From Rotaria socialis (taxonomy: Eukaryota; Rotifera; Eurotatoria; Philodinida; Philodinidae), in NCBI GenBank assembly GCA_905331475.1, contig CAJNYU010003026.1, forward strand, positions 124,001 to 188,000: a DNA stretch of 64,000 nucleotides, read 5' to 3'. Both the position numbers and the translations under genes were made by a program. Of the stretch, positions 12,027 to 23,370 are shown piece after piece; within the stretch, counting starts at the first letter, position 1; every line of letters starts with the position of its first letter. The notes below the pieces were generated by a model. It was not told the DNA's origin, ran no database searches, and saw only the letters and a program-made list of their open reading frames with translations.

Positions 12027-13727
12027 TCAATTATTTTTATGGGGAATTTGTGCTTCAGTGATACCATATACTTCGATCAATTGCTAGAAAATAAAATCTA
12101 AGAAAACCACGATTATAGTAACAACAATATTCTTACCTCCCATTCGTCCATTGTGATTGACTAGAAAACAAAATGTCAAAGAATTAATGAGAGAAATTCT
12201 GATATTATAAGTACTAACCATAATCATTTGATTTGCACGTTCTGGCGGATTTTCAGTTTGACTTGCACTCATTGGTGTACGATTCAACGCCTTATCAGTT
12301 GGTTCTAAATTAAAAACAAAAACAAAAAATTATACTTTCATGAAATTCTCAATTTACCAAGTGCTGGTAGATTGACTTCATCTTGAAAAAGATTGACAAA
12401 TCCTTCCTAAAAATGAAAAAACTGATAGAAATTTCTACGCGTTTCTCTAACTTTCTATACTTTGATAAGAAAAGAAACATGAAACATATTTTCAACAGTT
12501 TTTGCAAATGATTTTGGATTAATAACAAATTCGAAGTAATCTGCTGGACTTGAATCTGTCGCTTTATAACGTTCAACAAGACAACGTTTGATATGCATAA
12601 TTTGTTTTATAGTTTGTTCACCGAGTTCAGAATTGAATTCTTTTACCTAAAAACAAGAACATGTATTATGAATTGCGATGTACGTTAGTGTGAAAATACT
12701 ATTTTATGAAACTACAGAAAACTGATTGGCTAAAGCAACTTTCTTTAATTACTAGAAGCCGAAATCAACAGTTTGTTTATAGAATTTCATCTTTAAATGC
12801 TATGTCACAGCGAAAAAAACTCCTCCTGTTAATTTGTTTCTAAAAAGAATAATTACTTCTTCAGGTCGTGTACGTGACTTTTCTAATTCTTCCTGTGTTA
12901 GTTTTTGCTGTCGAACAGGTTTTGCACGCTGTTTTTGTTTTTCTAGATGTTCATTGGTAAATAATTTTGTAGGCAATCGACCATTCCTGAATAGATAAAT
13001 CAATGCAGTCGCGAGAAAACATTGAAGATAAAATTACATCATAGAACTTGATGGAACGATATGATGAAAATTTCCAAATATTTCATAAAATTCATTTGCA
13101 CTACCAACTAATTTCGATAGAATTTTCTCACATCTTCGTGCGAAATCATAAGCACGATCTAAACTTCCGGCTTCGTCAACAGCACGAATACGAATACTAG
13201 CTAAATTTGAAATAGTCCGTAATGTTGAAGCATCGAGTACACCTTCGCGAGGCATTTTAACTAAAATTTCAAAACAAACGGTTCTTTTCCATTTAATTCG
13301 CATGAATTATTTTTACCTTTAGCAAATGCTTCATCAACTTGATCAATTTTTTTCTCCAATGCATCATTATCTGGTGATGTATATAATTGTCGATTCGCTA
13401 GAAAAATGATGAATGTAATTCAGAAATTGACTCAACTATTGACATACTATTAAGTTCATCAATAAATTTTCGATAATCTAAACGAACTTGTAAACGTGTT
13501 TCAGTATCTTCATCAGTAGCCATTATCTAAATATGAAAGATTATCTCTATTGCTGAAAAATCATCTATTTACTTGACTACGACATTGAGTTTGACTTGTG
13601 TAACCATCATCATCATTATTATCTTGTTGTCGTTGTTTTTGCTGTTAATGAAAAACTATGAGCAGTTCGACGATGATAAACAATTACTTACTGTTGACTT
13701 TTGTGTTAATTTATTACTGACCATCAT
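12027..13727 (-). CDS. NSMCE4: NSE4-like kleisin of the SMC5/6 complex, 11 exons
   Basis: Predicted 339-residue NSE4, the kleisin subunit that bridges the SMC5 and SMC6 heads and works with NSE1/NSE3 in DNA repair and restriction of extrachromosomal DNA. Exons in transcript order: 13692-13727, 13573-13641, 13448-13526, 13317-13397, 13038-13260, 12857-12986, 12461-12646, 12358-12406, 12219-12304, 12137-12160, 12027-12083; lengths keep one frame. Family blocks seen: an N-terminal region with RLDYRKFIDEL and then PREGVLDASTLRTISNLA, and the C-terminal winged-helix block YFEFVINPKSFAKTVENMF, then VSFLIKEGFVNLF. The last two exons give SITMDEWE and then QLIEVYGITEAQIPHK. Most introns are about 50 bases; intron 6 is about 210. 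The first exon is the least certain; the start is the first ATG downstream of an AG acceptor-like site, so an upstream exon cannot be excluded. Confidence 0.85.
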
Positions 13728-14542
13728 TGATGTGTTCGATGAATCAATCTGTAAATAAAAAAAGGATACTCTTCTCTTTTTTTTTCTTCTTTCGATCGAT
13801 GAATTACATACCCAACGAATTCATTACGTGTACTCCAATCAAACGAAAAATGAGCATAGGTGTCACTGAATTATGTAATTCATATCATAAGAGTATCAAA
13901 AATGCGAATAATGTTATCGTGAAGCAAGGAAGAAATCTAAAGCATACTAGACATTTCTGTTCTGCATCAAGAGCCAGTCATAGATGAAAAAATTTAAATA
14001 AACTTTTCCTCGAGAAATCCGACTAATTTATTTCAAAATAAACCGATTTAGATTGCATTTTGCTTGAATGAATAAAATCTTGTTTTTTTTGGAAAGTTAG
14101 ATTATGTTCATGCTTTCTCTCTCAGGTTGGAAAACAATAATAATATCTTAGGCCTTTTTCTAGATTAATATTGTTTTTTTGAGAATTCGACTAAAAATTG
14201 ACAATTAGGTCTCATCATATGCAAAGTGCATTCCTAGATCTGGCAATTCTTTTCTTGAACAAACGTAATATATTCTTCCGGAAAAAGTCAATTTTCCTTG
14301 ATTGAACTTAGTCTACAAAAATTTCTTGTTCTTGCATTTTAATTGTTGCAATACTAAACGATTGAGACTTAATCTTGGATCACCTCTAGAACACTAGACA
14401 TATGTATACAAATGTTGTTGAAAACTTATGAATTGTATTTAACAATTAGAAAAATCACTCTTCCGTGTTATTTCTGAATGAGCAAAGTAAGATCTGCTGA
14501 CCCTGGGCTCGATGAACATATCAAGGGGGAAAAGCTGATTCC

Positions 14543-14605
14543 GTGAGGGTGTGAGTGTGGAAGGATGTGAGTCCGTACTAATCAAACCCTCACCCTCGCT
14601 CGCAC
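14543..14605. repeat. Telomere-like inverted repeat (hairpin)
   Basis: G-rich arm GTGAGGGTGTGAGTGTGG and C-rich arm ACCCTCACCCTCGCTCGCAC about 25 bases apart, an imperfect hairpin made of degenerate TGTGGG units. Confidence 0.6.
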
Positions 14606-15292
14606 TTATATTGTGCATTCAAACTGACTTTGTACAGCTACACTCACACAGATGATTGACATTCGCACAAACATTCCTGTCCAGACCTCAAGACGAATAT
14701 TCATTTTTACCTATTTCAGAAAAATCAAAAATTATATAAAAAATACAAAAAAATTATAATTTCCCCTCCAACATATATATATATATGTATATATGAATGC
14801 TCATTTGTTCGATTTGACTGATACCGTCAATAGCGAAAAGAACAATAAGATCTTTTTTTTCAATAGTTAAAATTGTCAATGACTGAAAAATGTTGTTATT
14901 CCTCTTCTTTCTTCTTTTCTAATGAACTTTCATTTGATTTTTTTCTCTATCTGTTTTTTCTAATACTTGGAAGTAGAAAAGAATATTTTATGTAAGAGAA
15001 AATGAACATTTGATAAAATAAATCACTTTCTTGTTATGAATGTTCACATTTTTCTCGTAAATGTATTATTTTAAGAATAAATATTTTGATGTATTATAAA
15101 TGTTTTATAAAGAGGAGCGTCTAATATTCCATTACCAAAATTTTATTTGAATGACTTAGATTTCTTTTGGATTCTAGAAATTGTGTATAGATCAAATTTG
15201 ACATGAGATTTGATCAATAAACGTTTGATTGCATTTAATTGATTAACTTTTATGAATGAACTTTATACAATCACAACTAAAAATATGAAGTA

Positions 15293-15346
15293 GAAGGATG
15301 TGTGGGTCTAAACAAAGAATTAATGCACCCACGCCTACATCCTTTT
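15293..15346. repeat. Telomere-like hairpin just downstream of the MAPEG gene
   Basis: Arm GAAGGATGTGTGGGT pairs imperfectly with ACCCACGCCTACATCCTT across a loop of about 19 bases. It ends about 50 bases beyond the stop codon of the minus-strand MAPEG gene, so it is probably transcribed in its 3' end. Confidence 0.6.
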
Positions 15347-15396
15347 TTCTTTATTAAGCGCTACGTTATAAAATATTTGCAGTGCAGAAGTCAAAG

Positions 15397-15879
15397 TCAG
15401 TTGGGTCGCCGTGACATTGTAATGACCAGATCTAGATTACAGGCCAACGTGCAGATCAGACCAACAGTAAAGAGCACACTTCTCCAAGGTTGCAACGCCA
15501 TAATGTAGGCCACAGCATAAAGTATGCGAGCGAACAAATAGATCGCACCGTAAACAATTGTTCTTGTAGCGTTACCATCAGAAAACGCTGCTGTTGCTAG
15601 CAACAGGATGAGAAAATACGTGTCATTTTCCGTATCATTGCCGATAATTTTGTTCACACGTACATCTTTGGTAAACTCGATTGTGCCAGGATCCACGGTG
15701 GAAGGTTGCACCTGTGCTCCTACCAGCTTACTGTCTTCGGGAACTCGAGTACCTGGCTGGAAAGGCTTGCGAGCTCTTGTTATAACGATCAAGAAAATCA
15801 TTGCAATACGCCGGACAACCATCATGAGCATGAACCACGCAAATACAGTGTAGGGTTTGATGGTGGTGACGTCAACCAT
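15397..15879 (-). CDS. MAPEG family membrane protein (microsomal glutathione S-transferase 1-like)
   Basis: Intronless 160-residue protein with four likely membrane segments (about 10-32, 88-97 into 105-125, 135-155). Between the first and second is a polar loop with RVPEDSKL, and then KDVRVNKIIGNDTEN, which matches the MAPEG/MGST1 block RV.RAH.ND.EN. In MGST1 the R/N/E residues of this block help bind glutathione. Family members detoxify lipophilic electrophiles and reduce lipid peroxides in the ER and mitochondrial outer membrane. The length agrees with MGST1 (about 155). Its base composition is visibly richer in G+C than its neighbours, which are AT-rich. The start at 15879 precedes the first membrane segment. 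Confidence 0.85.
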   Translation of the reverse strand: MVDVTTIKPYTVFAWFMLMMVVRRIAMIFLIVITRARKPFQPGTRVPEDSKLVGAQVQPSTVDPGTIEFTKDVRVNKIIGNDTENDTYFLILLLATAAFSDGNATRTIVYGAIYLFARILYAVAYIMALQPWRSVLFTVGLICTLACNLDLVITMSRRPN

Positions 15880-16440
15880 AATAGTAAGGCAAATGAGTGA
15901 ATAGAAGTTGATCGAACGACAACTGTCACAGAATACGAATCGTTTAATTTAGTGCGTGAGCGCTCGAGTTATATTTGCTGATAAAGATGTCAATGTTTAT
16001 CGTGTTCGCCCTTGTTCGGTTACTATCAAGAATGTAATCCTACAGGCTTGTTCTTCACACTCATATCAAACTCTTCTCTTTCTTTCTTTGCACACAAAAC
16101 GTCACGACACATCATGACGAGACATTTTATTAGAGTAAAGTGCACACAGGCACGATATCTGCATCCATTCATAGCTGCCTCAGTCTTCCGAATTTTCTTC
16201 AACCTTTTCAGGATTGGACCAGTTTCAAAAAATAGTAAAATCAATCAATTGATTTTCATTCTTTATTCATTTTTATTAAACATCACACGTGCGTGAAGAA
16301 AAAGAGGCAGTATGACGAAGCAATTCAGAACAGAGATCAAACACAAGAAATCAAGCAGCAGTAAAAAGGTGCATGTATCACTACGATGAGTCATGCTCTA
16401 ACACATGCGCAGCTAGACGTATTACAAATGATTCATATGT

Positions 16441-16486
16441 TGGGTGTGGGTGTGAGTATGAAAAGCAATTCTCACATCAACACCCA
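16441..16486. repeat. Telomere-like hairpin
   Basis: TGGGTGTGGGTGTGAG and CTCACATCAACACCCA match in inverted order at 14 of 16 positions with a 14-base loop. Confidence 0.65.
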
Positions 16487-16788
16487 GCATTTTCTGACTG
16501 TCGCTGTTATTTTTGAAAACGAAGTTCATGTAATTGTTTTTTTAATGGAAGTATTTCTCTGAAAAATATAGTAGTGAATTCTCTTTATACATTTTTGTTT
16601 CTTTTTGCTGCATATTTTGAGATCCATTGTGTTCCCTGATAGTTAGTGTAATTTCTGTCTAATTGTTAGTGACATTGTAGTTTGAGAAATAATTCCGGAG
16701 AAATATTTTCAGCCGATTGGTGTTATGGCCCAAAAGAAAATTTTGAGATGAGCATATACGAGTCTAGATATTCCCAACTAGGCTGATC

Positions 16789-16953
16789 GGTTCCGACTGG
16801 GAACCGAGTCAAGTCCGATTGCTGGAATCGCCATCGGTTAGTACAGTCTAATATCATGAAATATTCATCGGAATCCGACTCTCGGATCCGTTACTGATTC
16901 CTCAACCGTGAGTCCCATTGGATATTGTCGGCTGGGCGGATCGTACAAGATCC
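16789..16953. repeat. Cluster of three short palindromes in a GC-richer block
   Basis: Three hairpins follow one another: GGTTCC/GGAACC (16789-16805), GGAATCCGA/TCGGATCC (16869-16890) and GGATC/GATCC (16938-16953). The motif CCGA(C/T)T recurs throughout the block. It is unlike its AT-rich surroundings; its origin is unknown. Confidence 0.5.
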
Positions 16954-17161
16954 AATGCGACTCAACATCGGATTCATTCGCCTGTGATCATACCAATCGC
17001 CATAAATATCATAAAATAAGAATTATTCAATCTATCAGATATCATATTCAGCAACAAATACGATCGATCCAACCATGATCACACATACAATGGGATTCAA
17101 TGTCTTTTCAAATTAAATTTAGTAATCAGATTATTATGCAGATATTTTTTTTAATCCATCT

Positions 17162-17192
17162 GTTGAGACCCCGGAAGAAGGTTGAAACTAGT
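17162..17192 (+). ncRNA. Degenerate hammerhead-ribozyme-like motif
   Basis: The order CTGTTGA, a short stem-loop, GAAAC, then ACTAG...CTAGT resembles a hammerhead core (CUGANGA, stem II, GAAA, stem III). One core base differs from the consensus (T where A is required), and I see no good stem I, so activity is doubtful. The element at 39.17 kb is a closer match and shares AAGGTTGAAAC-type sequence. Confidence 0.3.
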
Positions 17193-17474
17193 CGTGGTAG
17201 TTCTAGTTCACACTGGCGCCCTCACTCTCAATAAGAGAGAACAATTCTGCTGATATCTCACTTGGTTGGACAGACAAAAATATCTATCTCTTTTTCACAT
17301 GTAAAATTCTTTCTTTCAGAAAAGGGAAGAATAAGTGCTCGGTAATAATTATTGTTTCTTTTCTACTCATTATATTTCTGCATATTTCTTTTCAATATAT
17401 TTTGATGCCTATATTTTAAAATATATTTTATGCTTTGCTAGCGCCAGTCGTATTATCCAATAACAAATATCAAC

Positions 17475-20400
17475 TCATCGTAGATTGAATTCAGCGCATA
17501 AATCGTCTATTGATTTTCTTGCATATTTGTTGTTCCATTCGAGCACACGTGTTTTATAATTTTCTCTATTTTGATGATACAAAGCAGCTTTTTGGGGTGA
17601 AATCGGATGACTGTAATTAGGTTCTGTTAGCAGGTTCACTAGAGCTTCGAGAACTTTGCACATTTTAACGCGTGTAGACCAAGCGGTACCTAACAATTCG
17701 TGACATATTCGACCATCGCCACTGATGTTGACATGATAGATTCTAGTGTAGAATCTCAAATTGGGTGGAATACTAGGATATTGATCAGGAAAAGTAACAT
17801 ATAAAAGCCAGCGACAATTTGCATATAAAGTATTTGGTGGACCCTAGAGTGTGATGATAAAGTGAACTAATCAGTTAATATATTCACAATTGCAATTATA
17901 GGTATCAAATTCTTTAGAAAACTTTGAGTAAAAAGGACAGAGCAGTAGTTTCAACAATGAATTGATAATTTGTCAATCTCTATTTAAACTGTTGATGTTG
18001 ACGTTAGAAGTTGATCAAGGTTCATGAATTCTTAAAAAGCTGCAACAATCTACGAAAATCGAATGAAAACTATGGTAATTTATATCGACTCAAACGGAGG
18101 GTGTGGGCCAGGGTTCTCAAACCTCCTGATTTCTTCTGATTTTGTTTTTTTTTGTCGAATTCACATATATTTTCGAAGAAAATCGTGAGTGTAAGTTAAA
18201 AAGCGAGATTTTTGTGGCTTCCCTTCCCCATTACAGACATTAATGACTTTAAATTGTGCTAATTAGGAGCTACACTACTTAGGTTACTATTTCTTGAGGG
18301 TGTGTGGGTGTGGATGTTTGGATATGGGTGTGGCGAGCTTCACTGCATTCCCATCCACATCAACTCCCAAACCCACCCTATATTTATGTTTAGACGATAT
18401 CATACGAAGCGTCATACAAAGCATTGACTAGGAAGCGTTTTCTTGAGCTAGAAAAAGATGGGCTTCTACGAAAATTGCAACACGAAACCTTTTCTCTGCT
18501 AAAAAAAATAGTGTTATACGAAACCTGTTCGTACGAAACTAAAAAAGGGTTCAGGATTCGTTTCAAATCTCGAAACCTTTTTTTAGTTTCGGATGGCACC
18601 TTTTTTTCAGTGTCCTATAAGAAAAACAATATTAAATGTGATATTGGCTTACCTCAAAGATTATCTTCCAAAAATTGATGTCAACATCGCTGACAAATAG
18701 GTGGATCCCTTTCATTTGAGAAGTAGCGACATTGTTTGCTTCAATCTTGATGCGCGCACGACGACTACCAGCTGTGAGTATTCTCGGTTCGTCAGCTGTT
18801 CTGCGCTGAGGTTGAAACCTACTTGCGGTAGCATACAATTGATCAGGAGGCTCCTGTGTTGGATAATCAACACGATGAGCTCCTGCGTTTCTTTCTAAAA
18901 TGTTTCGTCTTTTACGTGCTTTAACCCACCATGCTGTTTCTTGTTCAAATGTCATAGCCAAATCTGCAGGCTCAATAAATCTATTACAATACAAATTACC
19001 ATCAGTTTCTTGGCATAGACTGCGAGCTTCTAGATGCCGTTGACGATCGTTGTTATTTCGAAGTTGTCGGGTATCTGTCACAAATGACACTAGGTCCATG
19101 ACAGTTTTTTTACGAGATTGCTTTATTCTCTGTTTAACTTCTCGTGCCGTTGTTTTACTTCCCCAGTCGACGCCATCTGAAATACAAATAATTAGCTGAT
19201 TGCAATCAGAAGTGACAGGATATTGTTTCGCGTATTCATCCATGGTATTGAGAGCTAATATAAGCGCATCATACATATGTGTATATTCGTTCTTGAAATT
19301 AGGAATCTGGTTAATCTCTTGTTCGAACGTATCGGGATCTTGTGTTGGATAACAGCGTATAGTTGCTTGTGAACCAAAAAGAATAAGTCCTATGGCATGT
19401 GGATGTGTTTGCCATTGCAAGTTATCACTTAGAATGAACAGTACTGCTCGGCTAAGCTCAAACAGAGTAGGAAGATTTGCGTTATTATGTGCGTGTGTTC
19501 TGAACATGGATGCACTTACATCTAGTAGAACCATCGTTATTTGCTCGACCGATCTGGTATTTAAGATAGTAGGCATAGTTTTAACTTGCATAATTTGAGA
19601 GATAAACGATGATAGTTGAGGATCAGGTCTCTCAGGCTCGACTTCATAAATATCGTTTGCATTGAGGATTTTTTGCTCATTGTCCCTCGTTGGCCCAAAG
19701 GCATAGACATCATAATCAATCATATTATTGCTACACACTCGTTGTCGTCGTGAAAACGCAATACCCACGCATCGATCTTTTAACATGATTAGTTGATCAC
19801 GAAATTTGTTGCGAAGCTTCTCGCGGGTGATCAAAGTAAAGCACTCATAGCGATGATGCATTATATCACATATTTCATTAACTTGAATATCAGTTATGGG
19901 TTTGATGGGATCTTTTTCGTTTGTTTTAAAGAGGTCTATAAAGTATGATTCGGCAGTGCATTGACGTCCAAAAGTATATAAACATGGATTTTTCAGATGT
20001 TTGATTAAGGAAAATATATCGACATGACGAATGCTATTGTCATTCCGTATTTCTTGATGTTCGTAAAGAGTAACACAATTAAGAGTCAACTCAGCTTCGG
20101 TCGTTGGATCATTAAAGTAAAAACTTTGAAAGGCATCACTATGCCGTACCAGTCCGAGTTCTACACATGAATCTTCTTCTTCTGATTCTAAGTCACACTG
20201 GTGGAACATCCAGCATATTAGATAAGGTATAAAAATGCCTGCTAAACTTTCCTCAATTTTCTTAGGACGAAACTTAACTAGGAGAATCAGAAGGCTATCA
20301 ATCAAGATTTTCTTCTCGTAGACAAACATCGCACCAATCATCATGTGTTTAAGTGCTAGCACAGCAGGTCGAAAGAGATACTTGCGCATTTGTAAGAGAA

Positions 20401-23035
20401 ACTGTGCCTCAAGCGCTACCCGTTTGCCAATTTCTTCTTGCACCGGCCGACTAAAGTATTGATAAAGGACGTACATGGTGCTAAGCATCATTGTCTGCGA
20501 AACAGTTACTTGTGGCGTGCAAACACAAGTTTCCCACCATTCTGAATGAGTAAACAATTCCTTTGGATCAGTCTCATAAGTATACATGTCTCTACGGAAT
20601 TTATGTTTCAATGTATATGCGTAAAAATGAATTGTCTTTTCATTGTCTGATTGACTCGTTGAGGGCATCAAACGAAGAAAGGTGCCAATGAGTTCGTCAT
20701 CAGTGTTTGTTTTCTCGAAGATGTGCATACGATGTGTAAATAAGAGTAATAAATGTCTCTCTTCAGAACAACCTTCATCCTCCAACACCTTCCAAATACG
20801 TTGACGTAAATCTTTGAGTGAAGCATTAGTCAATAGTCTGATAATGTATACATTAGTAAGGGTTTCCACATTTACTGCCACTTCATCTACATAAGAACCA
20901 CTAATCGATCTTTCTGGTGAAGTAATAAGTCTCTTTTCAGTACGCGATCTGCTTACGCTTCTAGCTCTTGAATCTGTTACTCGTACATCCGGTGCATAAC
21001 TTGCATTTACTTGTGATTCATTCAATGTTAATTTCTTTCTTTCATTGCAATTGTTAACAGGCGGTGTACTCTTCATTTGATAAAGGTTGTCCGTAGTCGA
21101 AGCATCTGACGTATTCGTTATCAATAATGGATTTTGATTGGCCGGCGAGCGTCGATCTGAGCCAAAATAAGTATACGTTTCATACTGTTATTTTCAATGA
21201 AGATAATATTCCTACTTCATACTAAGTATGTACACTCATGACAAGTTTTCTAGTCTCGATATGTTGTATTATTAAAATTGCAAACAAAACTTCATTATAT
21301 CTACACAAATATGAAGTACAGTAATATAAGATGACAGTGGACAAGATTATTTTCCGGTTTCAAAATATTTCAGATTTTTTTATTTCTGTCATACAACATC
21401 AATAGTATGAAAAATGTTATAAAGGCTCGCTTTACGAAACCTTAATCAAGTGAATTACAGAAAGAAAAGCGCTACTCTAGTAGAAAGGCATAAAGCAAGT
21501 GTTGCTTTCGAAAAACAGAAATGTTAAAAGAATAAAACAATGAAAGTACCTAACAGCAAAGTAAAATTTATGTCTACAATTTCTACCAAAAAATGACGAG
21601 CGGGTGGGGCTTTTAGTTACAGTTCTGATAATCATTATTATTCCTTCAACTTAGATTAAGATGAGTTGATATTCGATAAACACTACTTGTTTTCTGTAGA
21701 GGTTTAAATATGTTTATTATACTGAGGTTAGCATGGTATCTTACCTGTTTCCGACGCGGAGTCTTCTACGACATTTTTTGACTTTTCAAGGTTGGATATG
21801 GCTCTCACTGAAGTTGGTGTTTGTCTGATTTCTGTTGTCGTTACTGATGAGCGATGATGATCAGATGGCTTCAACCCAAATCCTTTATTGACAGTTTTCC
21901 TTCGCAAATATTTATCTTTTTCGTTGTCTTCGTCAGTCGAAATTGATGACGTCGAAGAAGATGATCTATTATGCATAGACATAGATTTAATTGAAGATGT
22001 TCTTGATCTAATTGTTGACACTTTGGTGATCTGTCGATAGCCAGGATTCGACACTTCTATAAAATTGTCATTTCTCGTATTTTCATCAGTATCATCATCA
22101 TTCGAAGTAGATGTTGACGAACGCCGCGATTGACGTGCCTGTCGTGAAGATGCATCCACTGTATCACACAATTTTCTATCAGGCGATTCTCGAAAGGACC
22201 GCTGTGGCTTTGTTGAAATACTTCTCGGTTGTTCTTTTTCCGTCCAGTCATCTACGGGTGACAATGGAAGTGAATATGTTTCCCGATGTACATAGGAAGA
22301 GCTTTTACACGTATATTGGCTACTTTTGAAGTCATCATCGTCACTCTCACTTTGAACAGGAGTGTTGCTAAAACTAATTGATGTGGCGAATCCTGTATAA
22401 ACTGATTTGGATTGAGAACGAGCTATTCCAGCGTTGGGACGAAGAAATTGCGGGTCCATAAGGTCTTCGACTTCTGACAACGGAATTGTTTCACATGAAC
22501 GCTTGCAGGGATTATATGGGTGAGGTTGTTTAGAATTCGCTAGATTATCGTCATCAATTATTGTCTTAGAGCAGCCTACGACAGAAGCGGCGCGCAAAGC
22601 GAACGAATCGCCCACATCATGATGGGAAACCATCGCAGTTTTTGGTCGCTTCTTGTTTTCATTGGTATCGTTGTGCCTATCTAAGTTCCTGTTTGTATTA
22701 TTATGTGATCTATCTGGAGATGGTCGATTAAATTGAATTTTGCTTAGGTGAACAGTTGGTGCCTCAGTATAAGGTTGATCAGAAAGAGGTTCAGTGGAAT
22801 CTCGGCGAATACGTACGGAATTCGCTGTATTCAAACGAAGATCGATAAATTTTTCATCGTCTTCTAAAATTGCTCCCTTGTAGGTGAGTTTAAACTTATA
22901 AAAGATGGAAAAGCGTTGTCTAATGGTAGATTTAAGTTCTTTCACTTGTATATAAGCTTGGGGAACAGATAATCTATAGATTTTCCCATCAACCTCCAAT
23001 ACATATGGATACGCACCCGAACTGTTATTCGTCAT
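17475..23035 (-). CDS. Ubiquitin-like / vWA / E2 (UBC) fusion protein, 3 exons
   Basis: Predicted 1387-residue protein from exons 21745-23035, 18653-21156 and 17475-17843; splice sites are canonical and the frame is kept. Residues about 9-78 look like a ubiquitin-like beta-grasp (VLEVDGKIYRL, then KLTYKGAILEDDEKF). Residues about 80-500 are serine-rich and probably disordered; about 510-600 may be a second ubiquitin-like or PB1-like unit (IIRLLTNASLKDLRQRIW). A helical middle region follows. About 960-1160 is a vWA domain with the MIDAS start DVSAS and later ICISDGVDWG. The C-terminus is a UBC fold: GPPNTLYANC, YPSIPP, TRIYHVNISGDGRICHELLG with predicted active Cys1312, WS, LLTEPNYSHP. The usual HPN triad reads HVN. 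Such a protein could carry ubiquitin (or its own Ubl) and dock a metal-dependent vWA partner. Intron 2 (about 810 bases) holds repeats. Function is inferred from domains only. Confidence 0.85.
18160..18290. repeat. Short, internally deleted copy of the 7.8 kb repeat, in intron 2 of the E2 fusion gene
   Basis: Matches both ends of 7787-8350 (see there) but lacks the middle. It lies within the second intron of the Ubl-vWA-E2 gene, immediately before a telomere-like hairpin. Confidence 0.6.
18296..18379. repeat. Telomere-like hairpin in an intron
   Basis: Arm GAGGGTGTGTGGGTGTGG (continuing through GGATATGGGTGTGG) pairs with CCCATCCACATCAACTCCCA and ACCCACCCT on the other side of a short loop. 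It is one of the longer members of the family in this window. Confidence 0.65.
18390..18620. repeat. CGAAAC-rich insert in intron 2
   Basis: A stretch with repeated ACGAAAC words (CACGAAACC, TACGAAACC, TACGAAACT, TCGAAACC) and inverted TTCGTTTC/GTTTCG copies, so the RNA could fold. It has open frames on both strands because it is partly palindromic; they show no motif and are not called genes. Origin unknown, probably a small insertion. Confidence 0.4.
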
Positions 23036-23090
23036 TCAAAGCAACTAAAATGAAAATTTACATTATAAACATTTTGTAGTCAAATTAGTA

Positions 23091-23370
23091 CAGCTTCGAC
23101 GGTTTTTTTTTATCGTCGACTATTATTTTATCCTAACTAACTGTGTTAATAGTGACTCGATTAATTAACCCCATCTGAATTGGTAATCCATACACCCACA
23201 CCCACACTCGCACTCACACCTGCTGATATCTGTTTGAACAAGGCAACAGATTTAATTGACTTGGTTACCAACTCAGACGGGGTTATTAATTGAGCCACTG
23301 TTAACGTAGTTAGTTAGGACAAAATTTTATTCGATATTTTTCGGTTAAGATTTGTATTCGGCGAAGTTGG
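23091..23370. mobile_element. Foldback element with telomere-like core, copy 1 (about 280 bases)
   Basis: Inverted arms begin CAGCTTCGACGG and end GGCGAAGTTG; inside them ATCCTAACTAACTGTGTTAA pairs with TTAACGTAGTTAGTTAGGAC, and TTAATTAACCCCATCTGA with TCAGACGGGGTTATTAATTG. The centre is not palindromic: ACACCCACACCCACACTCGC, then a segment TGTTTGAACAAGGCAACAGA. The same arms and core, in the same order, occur at 55027-55514. No coding capacity; a non-autonomous foldback or MITE-like family. Confidence 0.75.

Larger units (their letters stand above)
13728..15396. other. Intergenic region with two telomere-like hairpins
   Basis: No gene recognised. It holds hairpins at 14543-14605 and 15293-15346, a short TA microsatellite near 14770-14795, and otherwise AT-rich sequence. 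The 3' end of the MAPEG transcript and the promoter of the NSE4 gene should lie at its two edges. Confidence 0.5.
15880..17474. other. Intergenic region with hairpins and a GC-rich palindromic block
   Basis: No gene recognised. It contains a telomere-like hairpin (16441-16486), a cluster of three short palindromes in a GC-richer block (16789-16953) and a degenerate hammerhead-like motif (17162-17192). The open frames at 16.0-16.3 kb are overlapping and without motif. Confidence 0.5.

Noticed and set aside
12349-12579. 76-codon frame within the NSE4 gene as a separate gene
   Set aside because: Its 5' part is out of frame and lies across a splice site; the surrounding exons explain the coding potential.
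15397-15879. Bacterial contamination as the source of the GC-richer MAPEG gene
   Set aside because: It is flanked on both sides by typical host sequence, including a hairpin of the host repeat family, so it belongs to the chromosome.
18424-18678. Open frames on both strands in intron 2 of the E2 fusion gene
   Set aside because: The sequence is partly palindromic and repeat-derived, the frames have no motif, and splicing removes the region between two well-supported exons.
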